Made by a program: the position numbers and the translations under genes
The notes under the pieces: generated by a model
What the model was told of the DNA's origin: nothing
Database searches by the model: none
The model's input: only the letters and a program-made list of their open reading frames with translations
Origin: an uncultured Clostridia bacterium
GTDB lineage: Bacteria > Bacillota > Clostridia > TANB77 > CAG-508
Assembly (NCBI GenBank): GCA_947624525.1
Contig: CANQKT010000006.1
Location: 1 to 46,685 of the forward strand
Direction of reading: 5' to 3'
Length of the DNA stretch: 46,685 nucleotides
Part shown: positions 24,117-34,203 of the stretch, piece after piece
Layout: each line of letters opens with the position of its first letter
How positions within the stretch are numbered: the stretch's first letter is position 1

Positions 24117-25514
24117 GTGAGTTTAGATATAGTAGCAGAGTTGGAATATATAGAAAAAGTAAAAAAAATAAATGAAGGAAAGAATTTAAAATATTTAATT
24201 TTAACAATGGGATGCCAACTAAACGAAAACGATTCAGAGAAAATTTCTGGAATGATTGAGAATATGGGATATACCAAAACAGAAAATATAGAAGAATCAG
24301 ATTTAGTGGTGTTTAATACGTGTTGTGTAAGAGAAAATGCTGAAGATAGATTATTTGGAAAATTAGGAGAGGTTAAAAAAATTAAAGAAAAAAGAGGTAC
24401 AATTATAGCAATTGGTGGCTGTATGATGCAAGAAAAACATATTGTGGAAAAATTAAAACAAAGTTATTCATTTTTTGACATAGTTTTTGGAACTCATACC
24501 TTGCATAAATTTCCAAAAGATTTATATACTAAACTTTTCGAAAATAAAAGAATTGAAGATGTATTAGATATAGATGGAGAGATTATAGAAGGATTACCAA
24601 TTACAAGGAATGATAATATAAAAGCATCGGTTACAATAATGAATGGATGTAACAATTTTTGTACATATTGCATAGTACCCTATGTGCGTGGTAGAGAAAG
24701 AAGTAGAAATCCGGAAGATGTTTTAAATGAAGTTAGAGAGTTAGCTAAAAAAGGCTATAAAGAAATTACTTTATTAGGCCAAAATGTTAATTCATACTTG
24801 AAAAGTGGCAAAGTTGATTTTGATTGTAAGGTAAAAAGTTTTGCAGATTTATTAAGAGAAGTAAACAAGATAGAAGGGATAGAAAGAATACGTTTTATTT
24901 CACCACATCCAAAGGATTTTACAGATGATGTTATAGAATCCATTCGTGACTGTGATAAAGTATGTAAAATTATACATTTACCGTTACAATCAGGAAGTAC
25001 ACAAGTATTGAAATTGATGAATAGAAGATATACTAAAGAGCAATATTTGAATTTAGTCGAAAAAATGAAAAAAATGATACCAGAGGTTGTATTTTCAACA
25101 GATATAATAGTAGGTTTTCCTGGAGAAACAGATGAGGATTTTGAAGATACATTAGATGTAGTAAGAAAAGTCCACTTTGAACAAGTCTTTATGTTTATTT
25201 ACTCTAGAAGAGTAGGAACTCCAGGAGATAGAATGGAAAACCAAGTTCCAGAAGAAATTAAACATGCAAGATTTGATAAATTAAAAGAATTGGTAGAAAG
25301 TCAAATTTCAGAGAATAATCAAAAATATGTAGGAACAGTACAGAAGGTATTAGTTGAAGGTACTAGCAAAACCAATGAAGAACTATTAACTGGAAGAACT
25401 GATAGTAATAAGGTAGTTAATTTTGTTGGAGGTAAAGATTTAATTGGCAATGTAGTAAAATTAAAAATTGTTTCTGAACATATGTGGTATTTAAAAGGAG
25501 AAATAGTAGAGTAG
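24117..25514 (+). CDS. miaB: tRNA-2-methylthio-N6-dimethylallyladenosine synthase MiaB
   Basis: 465 residues; GTG start after AAGGAG. MiaB is a radical-SAM methylthiotransferase that adds a methylthio group to i6A37 in tRNA and needs two 4Fe-4S clusters. The N-terminal MTTase domain has C residues in TMGCQLNENDSE near 32, NTCCVRENAEDR near 66 and GGCMMQ near 102. The radical-SAM motif is CNNFCTYC near 178-185, with VPYVRGRERSR after it. A C-terminal TRAM domain (about 395-465) is present. Both cluster sites are complete. mutS follows after 53 bases, a common Firmicute arrangement. Confidence 0.96.
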   Translation: MSLDIVAELEYIEKVKKINEGKNLKYLILTMGCQLNENDSEKISGMIENMGYTKTENIEESDLVVFNTCCVRENAEDRLFGKLGEVKKIKEKRGTIIAIGGCMMQEKHIVEKLKQSYSFFDIVFGTHTLHKFPKDLYTKLFENKRIEDVLDIDGEIIEGLPITRNDNIKASVTIMNGCNNFCTYCIVPYVRGRERSRNPEDVLNEVRELAKKGYKEITLLGQNVNSYLKSGKVDFDCKVKSFADLLREVNKIEGIERIRFISPHPKDFTDDVIESIRDCDKVCKIIHLPLQSGSTQVLKLMNRRYTKEQYLNLVEKMKKMIPEVVFSTDIIVGFPGETDEDFEDTLDVVRKVHFEQVFMFIYSRRVGTPGDRMENQVPEEIKHARFDKLKELVESQISENNQKYVGTVQKVLVEGTSKTNEELLTGRTDSNKVVNFVGGKDLIGNVVKLKIVSEHMWYLKGEIVE

Positions 25515-25567
25515 TGGCTTTAATATATAAATATATTATTTTAAATATAAATTAGGAGGTAATACAG

Positions 25568-28258
25568 ATGGCAGAATTTTCACCAATGATGCAACATTAT
25601 TTGAAAACAAAGGAAGAATATAGTGATTGCATATTGTTTTACAGATTAGGAGATTTTTATGAAATGTTTTTTGATGATGCAATAACTGTATCTAGAGAAT
25701 TAGAAATTACTTTAACAGGCAAGGAATGTGGACAACCAGAAAGAGCACCAATGGCAGGAGTTCCTTTTCATTCAGCAGATGGATACATAGCAAGACTTAT
25801 TTCTAAAGGATATAAAGTAGCTATATGTGAACAAATGGAAGATCCTAAGGAAGCAAAGGGAATGGTGAAAAGAGAAGTAGTTAGGGTTGTTACTCCAGGC
25901 ACTGTAATTGAATCCAACTTACTCGAGGAAAAGAAAAATAATTATATAATGAGTATATATAAAACAGGAATCTACTATGGTTTAGGTATTTGTGATGTAT
26001 CAACCGGAGATTTTTATGCTACTCAAATATGCGAGAATAACAATTTTTCTAAGTTATTAGATGAAATATCAAGATATACACCATCAGAGATAATAGTCAA
26101 CAAATTGATGTTTGAAACTAAATCAGAAATATCAAAAATTAAAGACAGGTTTAAGGTCTATGTATCATTGGAAAACGAAAATAATTTTTCAGATGAAACA
26201 GAAATGTTATTGAACATGTATAATGTCATAGATGATAATCAATTAGGAAAAGAAAATAATTCAGAAGTTGAAGAAGAAACTTCAAATATTGTAAAGATGA
26301 ACAAAAGAATTACTACTATTCAACAAATGCAAGAAATTGATAGTAAAAAACTGATGATTCCAGCAATAAATGCATTATTAACATATTTAACTGAAACACA
26401 AAAAACAAATTTAGATCATATTAATACAATAAAAATATATAATATAACACAATATATGGCTCTTGATTTAAATGCCAGAAGAAACCTAGAATTAACAGAA
26501 AAAATGCGTGATAAATCAAAAAAAGGTACACTTTTATGGGTATTAGATAAAACTTCAACATCAATGGGGGGGAGACTTTTAAGAAGGTGGATTAATGATC
26601 CTCTAATTGATGTAAAAGAAATAAACAAGAGATTAGATTCAGTTAAAGAATTAAAAAATAGCATTATTCTAAAAGGAGACATAATAGAAAGTCTAAAAAA
26701 AGTTTACGATATTGAAAGATTAGCAGGAAAAATTTCGTATGGTAGTGCTAATGGTAGAGATTTAATATCACTTAAAAACTCTATAAAACAATTACCTGAA
26801 ATAAAAGAAATCTTATCTAAAACAGAATCAGGTTTATTGAAGGAATTATATGAAGAATTAGATATTTTGGATGATGTGTATGAACTAATAGAAAAGTCAA
26901 TTGTAGAAGAACCTCCAATAAGTGTAAAAGAAGGAGGCATAATTAAATTAGGATATGATTCTGAAATAGATACACTAAAAAGGGCAACAACTGAAGGAAA
27001 AACATGGATAGTACAGATTGAAGCCAAGGAAAGAGAGGCTACAGGTATTAAAGGCTTGAAAGTAGGGTTTAATAAGGTTTTCGGTTATTTTATAGAAGTT
27101 ACAAAATCAAATTTAGATATGGTACCTGATAGATATATCAGAAAACAGACTTTAACAAATGCTGAGAGATATGTAACAGAAGAATTGAAGAACTTAGAAA
27201 ACCAAATTTTAGGTGCAGAGGAAAAGGTTATTAATCTTGAATATAAAGCATTTACAGACATTAGAGATAAAATAGAAGAACAAATCCAAAGAATTCAAAA
27301 AACTTCAAATATTATTGCAACCTTAGATGTTTTAACATCATTTGCAACAGTTGCAGAAGATATGAATTATGTAAGACCTGAAGTAAATAATGAAGGCATA
27401 ATTGATATAAAAGATGGGCGACATCCTGTTATAGAGAAAATGTCACAGGCAGGTGAATTTGTTCCAAATGATACATATTTAAATAAATCAGATTGCAGAC
27501 TTGCAATTATAACAGGACCTAATATGGCTGGAAAATCAACATATATGAGGCAAGTTGCACTTATTACGTTGATGGCACAAATAGGAAGTTATGTGCCTGC
27601 AAGCTATGCTAAAATAGGTGTTGTAGATAAAATTTTCACAAGAGTTGGTGCATCAGATGATTTAAGTATGGGACAAAGTACATTTATGGTAGAGATGATG
27701 GAGGTTGCAACGATATTAAAAGAAGCTACATCAAATAGTTTAGTTATTTTAGATGAAATAGGAAGAGGAACATCAACATATGATGGACTATCTATTGCAT
27801 GGGCTGTTGCTGAGCATATTGCTGATAAAAATCTATGTGGAGCTAAGACTTTGTTTGCTACACATTATCATGAATTAACTGAATTAGAGGAAAAGATTGA
27901 AGGTGTAAAAAATTATTCAATTGCAGTTAAAGAAAAAGGTGAAGATATCATATTCTTAAGAAAGATTGTAAAAGGTGGGACAGATGAAAGTTATGGTGTT
28001 CATGTTGCACGTTTGGCAGGAGTTCCACAGAATGTTACTAAAAAAGCAAATGAGATTTTAAAATCTTTAGAGAGAAGAAATATTTTAAATAATAAAGTAA
28101 TAGAAAAGGAAAATAAAAAAGTTGTGGCTGGACAAGTAGATATGTTTAATTTTAAACTTGCAGAAGTTGCAAGTGAATTTGATAAAATTGACATAAATCA
28201 ATTGACTCCTATTGATGCACTTAATACCATTGTTAAGTTAAAAGAGAAACTAAGCTAG
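25568..28258 (+). CDS. mutS: DNA mismatch repair protein MutS
   Basis: 896 residues; ATG after TTAGGAGG. MutS recognises mismatches and short loops. The mismatch-binding FYE is in GDFYEMFFDDA near 29-39. A connector, lever and clamp run through about 600. The ATPase has Walker A GPNMAGKST near 650, MGQSTFMVEMMEVATIL near 703, Walker B LVILDEIGRGTS near 727 and the conserved THYHEL near 764. The C-terminus ends in the beta-clamp/dimer segment (LTPIDALNTIVKLKEKL). All core residues are intact. mutL is not in the window. Confidence 0.97.
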   Translation: MAEFSPMMQHYLKTKEEYSDCILFYRLGDFYEMFFDDAITVSRELEITLTGKECGQPERAPMAGVPFHSADGYIARLISKGYKVAICEQMEDPKEAKGMVKREVVRVVTPGTVIESNLLEEKKNNYIMSIYKTGIYYGLGICDVSTGDFYATQICENNNFSKLLDEISRYTPSEIIVNKLMFETKSEISKIKDRFKVYVSLENENNFSDETEMLLNMYNVIDDNQLGKENNSEVEEETSNIVKMNKRITTIQQMQEIDSKKLMIPAINALLTYLTETQKTNLDHINTIKIYNITQYMALDLNARRNLELTEKMRDKSKKGTLLWVLDKTSTSMGGRLLRRWINDPLIDVKEINKRLDSVKELKNSIILKGDIIESLKKVYDIERLAGKISYGSANGRDLISLKNSIKQLPEIKEILSKTESGLLKELYEELDILDDVYELIEKSIVEEPPISVKEGGIIKLGYDSEIDTLKRATTEGKTWIVQIEAKEREATGIKGLKVGFNKVFGYFIEVTKSNLDMVPDRYIRKQTLTNAERYVTEELKNLENQILGAEEKVINLEYKAFTDIRDKIEEQIQRIQKTSNIIATLDVLTSFATVAEDMNYVRPEVNNEGIIDIKDGRHPVIEKMSQAGEFVPNDTYLNKSDCRLAIITGPNMAGKSTYMRQVALITLMAQIGSYVPASYAKIGVVDKIFTRVGASDDLSMGQSTFMVEMMEVATILKEATSNSLVILDEIGRGTSTYDGLSIAWAVAEHIADKNLCGAKTLFATHYHELTELEEKIEGVKNYSIAVKEKGEDIIFLRKIVKGGTDESYGVHVARLAGVPQNVTKKANEILKSLERRNILNNKVIEKENKKVVAGQVDMFNFKLAEVASEFDKIDINQLTPIDALNTIVKLKEKLS

Positions 28259-28275
28259 AAATCAGGTTAGAGGTA

Positions 28276-28314
28276 AAAATAAAAGGTTAATTTCAATAAT
28301 TAACCTTTTATTTT
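28276..28314. terminator. Bidirectional terminator after mutS
   Basis: A 16-base arm AAAATAAAAGGTTAAT and its exact complement flank a 7-base loop, with A and T runs on either side. It serves mutS and the convergent zinc-ribbon gene. Confidence 0.9.
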
Positions 28315-28327
28315 ATGTTTATTAATC

Positions 28328-29005
28328 TTAATCTTTTAAATAATCCTTAGCATCGCTTGGTGAAACATCAAGATATGACCATTTTCCATCAATTTTGTAA
28401 ACATATATTGTATCAGTATCTGTATCTTCGTCTTCTGTACCCTTTATAGTTAATTTAGCTCTTACTTTGTATCCCTTAGAAACTTTTACTTCTGTGTCAT
28501 ATTTTGATTTGATATATTTTTGAACTTTTTGTAAATCATCTTTTTTAATTTTTTCTTTGTTTGTTATTTTATATGACATTTTAATTTTGCTACCATATTC
28601 TTCTTCATAATTTTCCAATGCTTTTTCTAATGATTCATCTGTGTATATATCTTCTACCTGATCAGCATAGAACTCTGGGAATGCACTTAGATACATTTCT
28701 GAATTAGCTTTTTCCATTCCTTTAACATAATTTTTAATTGGTTTTTTCCAACCACTTCCAAATATTGAAGAAATTATAGCTATAACAACCACAATGGCAG
28801 CGATTATTCCTGCTAATATTGCAATATTTTTAGGGCTAACTGGTTTTGCAGATGGTGTAGGGTTGCTGTTTATTGGATCATTTGCAGTTTCAGTAGTTGT
28901 TTGTTCTACTGTTGCATTTGTATCTTCAGCTCCTGCACCGCAATTTGGGCATACTGTTTGATTATCATCAATTTCTGTTCCACAATTTTGACAAAATTTA
29001 CTCAT
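28328..29005 (-). CDS. Zinc-ribbon single-span membrane protein
   Basis: 225 residues; ATG at 29005 preceded by AAAGGAGG. A rubredoxin-like zinc ribbon CQNCGTEIDD ... CPNCGAG (residues 5-25) is followed by a T/N/P-rich linker, one membrane helix at about 60-84, and an extracytoplasmic alpha/beta domain (YVKGMEKANSEMYLSAFPEF ... YVYKIDGKWSYLD) similar in layout to DUF4878-type or NTF2-like lipoprotein domains. The order zinc ribbon, helix, outer domain is common in Firmicutes. Substrate and role are unknown. Own promoter at 29040-29068. Confidence 0.8.
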   Translation of the reverse strand: MSKFCQNCGTEIDDNQTVCPNCGAGAEDTNATVEQTTTETANDPINSNPTPSAKPVSPKNIAILAGIIAAIVVVIAIISSIFGSGWKKPIKNYVKGMEKANSEMYLSAFPEFYADQVEDIYTDESLEKALENYEEEYGSKIKMSYKITNKEKIKKDDLQKVQKYIKSKYDTEVKVSKGYKVRAKLTIKGTEDEDTDTDTIYVYKIDGKWSYLDVSPSDAKDYLKD

Positions 29006-29039
29006 AAAAAATCCTCCTTTATTTTATATTTACAATTAT

Positions 29040-29068
29040 ATAATAATATAAGTGTGGTTGATTGTCAA
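29040..29068 (-). promoter_or_regulatory. Promoter of the zinc-ribbon gene
   Basis: On the minus strand TTGACA (29068-29063) and TATTAT (29045-29040) are 17 bases apart, about 35 bases from the ATG. Confidence 0.65.
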
Positions 29069-29182
29069 GAAGTATTTTGTCGAAAAAAAATTATAAAAAA
29101 TATAGTACAAATTAGTAATGTGTGTTAAAATTAGGATATGGATGAAGGAGTTTAAATAAGTAAAAAGGAAGTTGGATTAATT

Positions 29183-32100
29183 ATGAGCAATGTTGTAGAA
29201 AAACTTATAGAAGAAATATTTCCGGATTTTCAAAAGGGTGGAAATTTAAGAAAAGCAATAATTAAGAAGGCAAATTTATATAAGAAAACAAACAGATTTG
29301 AAATTTTAGTAAAGTCAGATATGTTAATTGATATAAAGGATGTGCATAATTTTGAATTGTATTTAATTGAACGATTTAAGTTTCAAATTGTACTTGTAAA
29401 AATAGAGTATACATGTGAATTGGAATTTGACTTGGTATCTAAATGGCAGGATATTATAGGTTATATGGCATATAAATATCCTTCTGTAAAAGCGATTCTT
29501 AGAAATTCTACTATTGTGCTTGAAGATAATATATTAAAAGTAAAATTGCAATTGAAAGGTTCAGAAATATTGTATGCTAGAGGAATGGATAATACTTTTT
29601 CTGAAATTATTTATAATATTTATGGTAAAAGGTATAGGATAGAATATTTTGATAATGAATCTAAAGAAAGAGTAGAAGAATATAGAGAGAATGCTAGAAG
29701 ACTTGAAACAGAGGCAATTAAGAGGGCAAATGCAGAAGCAATAAAACAACGAAAAGAGGCAATGGAGGAAGAAAGAAAACAAGTTGAGGCAAGGGAACAA
29801 GAATTGTTAGCTAGAAGAAATTCAAACAAAAATAATGATGTACAAAATATGAATAGTAGTGAAAATAGAGCTTCAGAGGGTTCTAGTAATGATGTAGTAA
29901 AAGCAGGATTGCAAAATGATGGAACAAATAATATGAATGCTTCAAAAAGTCAACAATTTGGTAATGTAGCTGGTGAATCAAATAAAGATAATGCAGAAGA
30001 TGATCAAGTATCACCATTAATTTATGGAAGAAATGCAAATATAAAAGATCCTCTATTAAAAATAGTTGATTTATCAGTAGATACAGGAAAGGCATGTATT
30101 GATGGTGAAATTGTGCATATGGGTGATACAAGAGAATTAAAAACAGGTAAGGTTTTAATTCCCTTTGATGTATATGATGGTAGTAGTACTATTACATGTA
30201 AAATTTTTGCAGAAGCTGATAAAAGTAAGAGTGTAATTAAAAGATTAAAAAACGCGAAAGGTGTAAAAGTATCTGCAAATGTTCAATTTGACCCATTTGC
30301 AAAAGAATTGGGTGCAATAGCCAATGTGGTGGTTGAAACTGCGGGTATGAAAAAGGTTGTAAGAAATGATGAAAGCCCAGTAAAAAGGGTAGAGTTACAT
30401 ATGCATACTCAGATGAGTCAGATGGATGCAATGACATCTGCAAAAGATTTAATAAAAAGAGCTATGAAATGGGGGATGAAGTCTATTGCCATAACAGATC
30501 ATGGTGTTGTACAAGCCTTTCCAGAAGCACACAAATTATTAGGGTATAACAATCCTGATATGAAAGTTATATATGGAGTTGAGGCATATCTAGTACCTGA
30601 TAAAACTCCAATAGTTACATGTTCAAGAGGTCAAGAAATAGATACAACATATTGTGTTCTAGATTTGGAAACAACAGGTCTTGCTTTTAGAACAGATAAA
30701 ATAACTGAAGTTGGAATAATGAAAGTTAAAAATGGTGAAGTAATAGATGAATTTGAATGTTTTGTAAATCCTGAAAAGCCAATTCCACCAGAAGTTGTGG
30801 AGGTTACTCATATAACAGATGATATGGTAAAAGATGCTGAAACAATTGAAAAGGTATTTCCAAAAATATTAGATTTTATAGGTGATTCTGTTTTGGTAGC
30901 TCATAATGCAGATTTCGATATTCCTTTTTTGAAATATCATGGTAAATTGTTGGGATATGAGTTAAATAATACATATTTAGACACCTTAAGACTATCAAAG
31001 GTTCTATTTCCAGATTTCAAAAAATATAAGTTAGGACTAATTGCTGAAAAACTTGGAATTAAAGTAGAAGTGGCACATAGAGCGCTTGATGATGTTGATA
31101 CAACAGTGAAGGTATTTAACATAATGATGGATATGCTTAAAGAAAAAGGAGCCAAAACAATTGATGATATAGATATAGTCACAGATGAGGATAATTCAAA
31201 AGAAATGTATAAAAAACTTCCAACATATCACGCAATAATATTGGCAAAAGATTATGTAGGATTGAAAAATCTATATAAACTGGTATCAATTTCACATTTA
31301 CATTATTTTTATAGAAAGCCTCGTATATTAAAATCTATTTATAAAAAATATTCAGAAGGATTAATCCTTGGTAGTGCATGTGAAGCAGGAGAACTATATA
31401 GAGCGATAATAGGTGGTAAATCAGATGAAGAAGTAGAAAGAATTGCAAGTGATTATGATTATTTAGAAATACAGCCCACTGGAAATAATATGTTTATGGT
31501 TAGAAATGGAACAGTGCCAAATGTAGAGGCTTTGGAAGATATAAACAGAAGAATTGTTAATTTAGGAGAAAAGCTCGGAAAATTAGTAGTGGCAACATGT
31601 GATGTGCATTTTATGGATCCACAAGATGAGGTATATAGAAGAATTTTAATGGCTGGTCAAGGCTTTGAGGATGCTGATGAACAAGCTCCTTTATACTTAA
31701 GAACAACAGAAGAGATGTTAAAAGAGTTTCAGTATCTAGGTGAGAAAAAAGCATATGAAGTAGTAGTAGAAAATACTAATAAAATAGCAGATATGTGTGA
31801 AAGAATTAGCCCAATATCACCAGAAAAATGCCCACCATACATTGATAATTGCGAACAAACCATCAAAGATATAGCATATACAAAAGCACATGAATTATAT
31901 GGTGATCCATTACCAGAAATAGTTCAAGAGAGATTAGATAAGGAATTGGATTCTATAATCAAGAATGGGTTCTCTGTAATGTATATTATAGCGCAGAAAC
32001 TTGTTTGGAAGTCGAATGAAGATGGATATTTAGTTGGTTCCAGAGGTTCTGTTGGTTCATCTTTTGTTGCTAATATGACAGGTATTACAGAAGTTAATTC

Positions 32101-33715
32101 ACTTCCACCTCATTATAGGTGTCCTAAATGTAAACATTCAGATTTTACTGATTATGGTTACAAAAATGGATTTGATTTACCTGATAAAATATGTCCTGTC
32201 TGTGGTGAAAAATATGATAAGGATGGTATGGATATTCCATTTGAAACTTTCCTTGGATTTAATGGAGATAAAGAGCCTGATATAGATTTAAACTTCTCCG
32301 GAGAATATCAAGCAAAGGCCCATAAATATACAGAAGTTATATTTGGTAAGGGAACTACTTTTAAAGCAGGAACAGTTGGTACAGTAGCTGATAAAACAGC
32401 ATATGGTTATGTTCAAAAATATTATGAAGAAAGAGGAGTTCCAGTAAATAAGGCAGAAATTGCAAGACTTTCAGAAGGATGTACAGGTATAAAAAGAACA
32501 ACTGGACAACATCCAGGAGGAATTATTGTTGTTCCAAAGGGAAGAGAAATATATGAATTTACTCCCATACAGCATCCTGCAGATGATCCTAATTCAGATA
32601 TTATAACTACACATTTTGATTATCACTCTATAGATCAAAACCTTTTGAAATTAGATATTCTAGGACATGATGATCCAACAATTATAAGAATGCTTCAGGA
32701 TATTACCGGTGTTGATCCACAAAAAATCCCTCTTGATGATCAAGAAACAATGTCTATTTTCTCATCAACAAAAGCATTAGGATTAACACCAGAGCAAATA
32801 AAATCTCCTGTTGGAAGTTTTGGTGTTCCAGAATTTGGAACAAAATTTGTAAGAGGTATGCTTGTAGATACAAAGCCTACAACTTTTGATGAATTAATTC
32901 GTATTTCAGGATTATCACATGGTACTGATGTGTGGTTGAATAATGCTCAAACTTTAATACAAGAAGGCACTGTTACATTAAATGAGGCTATTTGTTGTAG
33001 GGATGATATTATGATTTATCTAATTAAAAAAGGATTACCACCAAACCCTGCTTTTAAAATAATGGAAACAGTTCGTAAGGGGAAAGCATTGAAGGATCCA
33101 GAGAAATGGGCAGAATATAAGGCTTTAATGAAAGAACATGATGTGCCTGATTGGTATATAAAGTCTTGTGAAAAAATAAAGTACATGTTTCCAAAAGCGC
33201 ATGCTGCAGCTTATGTAACAATGGCCTTTAGAATAGCATGGTTTAAGGTTCATATTCCAAAAGCTTATTATAGTGCATATTTTTCCATTAGGGCTAAGCA
33301 GTTTGATAGTGAAATAATGTGTCATGGCAAAGATAGAGTGAAAAATAAAATGAAGGAAATTGAACTGGCTGGAAATTCAGCATCAAATAAGGATCAAGAA
33401 ATGTATCCTGTTTTGGAATTGGTACTTGAAATGTATGAAAGAGGAATAAATTTTCTTCCAATTGATTTATATAAATCACATAATTCTAAATTTCTAGTTG
33501 AGGAAGATGGGATTCGTCCACCATTAGATAGTATTCCAGGGCTTGGACCTATTGATGCTGAAAATATATATTTAGCAAGACAAGAGGGAAGTTTTATGTC
33601 TATTGATGATATGAAAATTCGTGCTAAAATTGGGAAGGTAGCTGTGGAAACTATGAAAAATGCTGGAATTTTAGAGGGAATGAGCCAAAGTAATCAAATT
33701 AGTTTGTTTGGGTAA
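29183..33715 (+). CDS. polC: DNA polymerase III alpha subunit, Gram-positive type PolC
   Basis: 1510 residues, somewhat longer than B. subtilis PolC. It is the main replicative polymerase. Order seen: N-terminal domain, a charged helix and N/S-rich linker (about 165-285), OB domain, PHP start HMHTQMSQMDAM near 404, embedded proofreading exonuclease with VLDLETTGL near 492, HNADFDIPFL near 574 and a further D in HRALDDVDTT near 632, then the PHP remainder and the polymerase core. A four-cysteine zinc site (CPKCKH ... CPVCGEKY) lies near 980-1015 and DIDLNF near 1034. Extra length is mainly the linker. The start follows AAAAGGAAG. Confidence 0.97.
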   Translation: MSNVVEKLIEEIFPDFQKGGNLRKAIIKKANLYKKTNRFEILVKSDMLIDIKDVHNFELYLIERFKFQIVLVKIEYTCELEFDLVSKWQDIIGYMAYKYPSVKAILRNSTIVLEDNILKVKLQLKGSEILYARGMDNTFSEIIYNIYGKRYRIEYFDNESKERVEEYRENARRLETEAIKRANAEAIKQRKEAMEEERKQVEAREQELLARRNSNKNNDVQNMNSSENRASEGSSNDVVKAGLQNDGTNNMNASKSQQFGNVAGESNKDNAEDDQVSPLIYGRNANIKDPLLKIVDLSVDTGKACIDGEIVHMGDTRELKTGKVLIPFDVYDGSSTITCKIFAEADKSKSVIKRLKNAKGVKVSANVQFDPFAKELGAIANVVVETAGMKKVVRNDESPVKRVELHMHTQMSQMDAMTSAKDLIKRAMKWGMKSIAITDHGVVQAFPEAHKLLGYNNPDMKVIYGVEAYLVPDKTPIVTCSRGQEIDTTYCVLDLETTGLAFRTDKITEVGIMKVKNGEVIDEFECFVNPEKPIPPEVVEVTHITDDMVKDAETIEKVFPKILDFIGDSVLVAHNADFDIPFLKYHGKLLGYELNNTYLDTLRLSKVLFPDFKKYKLGLIAEKLGIKVEVAHRALDDVDTTVKVFNIMMDMLKEKGAKTIDDIDIVTDEDNSKEMYKKLPTYHAIILAKDYVGLKNLYKLVSISHLHYFYRKPRILKSIYKKYSEGLILGSACEAGELYRAIIGGKSDEEVERIASDYDYLEIQPTGNNMFMVRNGTVPNVEALEDINRRIVNLGEKLGKLVVATCDVHFMDPQDEVYRRILMAGQGFEDADEQAPLYLRTTEEMLKEFQYLGEKKAYEVVVENTNKIADMCERISPISPEKCPPYIDNCEQTIKDIAYTKAHELYGDPLPEIVQERLDKELDSIIKNGFSVMYIIAQKLVWKSNEDGYLVGSRGSVGSSFVANMTGITEVNSLPPHYRCPKCKHSDFTDYGYKNGFDLPDKICPVCGEKYDKDGMDIPFETFLGFNGDKEPDIDLNFSGEYQAKAHKYTEVIFGKGTTFKAGTVGTVADKTAYGYVQKYYEERGVPVNKAEIARLSEGCTGIKRTTGQHPGGIIVVPKGREIYEFTPIQHPADDPNSDIITTHFDYHSIDQNLLKLDILGHDDPTIIRMLQDITGVDPQKIPLDDQETMSIFSSTKALGLTPEQIKSPVGSFGVPEFGTKFVRGMLVDTKPTTFDELIRISGLSHGTDVWLNNAQTLIQEGTVTLNEAICCRDDIMIYLIKKGLPPNPAFKIMETVRKGKALKDPEKWAEYKALMKEHDVPDWYIKSCEKIKYMFPKAHAAAYVTMAFRIAWFKVHIPKAYYSAYFSIRAKQFDSEIMCHGKDRVKNKMKEIELAGNSASNKDQEMYPVLELVLEMYERGINFLPIDLYKSHNSKFLVEEDGIRPPLDSIPGLGPIDAENIYLARQEGSFMSIDDMKIRAKIGKVAVETMKNAGILEGMSQSNQISLFG

Positions 33716-33819
33716 GAAATTAGAGGATGTTCATAAAATATCCTTGAAGTAACCACAAAAGTAATTAGAAATGAGAATCATGTAAAAACAGAGGATATAT
33801 AAGATAAGGAGGAATAAAA

Positions 33820-34113
33820 ATGCCATTAGTTGATGCATTAGGATTAAAAAATGTAATAATATATCTAGTCGTGATAAATGTTATCGCTTTTTTTTCAATG
33901 GGAATTGATAAGTGGAAGGCCAAAAGAGGTGCATGGAGAATTCCAGAGGCTACATTAATGTCTTTAGTTCTGCTAGGTGGAGGAATTGGAGGAATTGCCG
34001 GAATGTATATATTTAGGCATAAAACACAAAAACCTAAGTTTTTCTTAGGTTTTCCAATAATCCTGATTGCGGAGATTGTAGCAGTTGTGTACATTATGAA
34101 TGTTTCGCTTTAA
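33820..34113 (+). CDS. DUF1294 small membrane protein
   Basis: 97 residues; ATG after AAGGAGG. Three hydrophobic segments (about 10-27, 43-63, 74-94) and the family signature FFSMGIDKWKAKRGAWRIPE then LLGGGIGGIAGMYIFRHKT identify DUF1294. Members are short inner-membrane proteins of unknown function, sometimes fused to cold-shock domains; no fusion is present here. Confidence 0.9.
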   Translation: MPLVDALGLKNVIIYLVVINVIAFFSMGIDKWKAKRGAWRIPEATLMSLVLLGGGIGGIAGMYIFRHKTQKPKFFLGFPIILIAEIVAVVYIMNVSL

Positions 34114-34116
34114 ATA

Positions 34117-34145
34117 TTGACAAATGTAAACTAAGATGCTAATAT
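34117..34145 (+). promoter_or_regulatory. Promoter of argS
   Basis: TTGACA at 34117-34122 and TAATAT at 34140-34145, 17 bases apart. Confidence 0.7.
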
Positions 34146-34203
34146 CTTTTTTAAAGAACTATTAAGGACGCGCCCAAAATTGTGCAAGAAGGAGGAAAAT
34201 AAT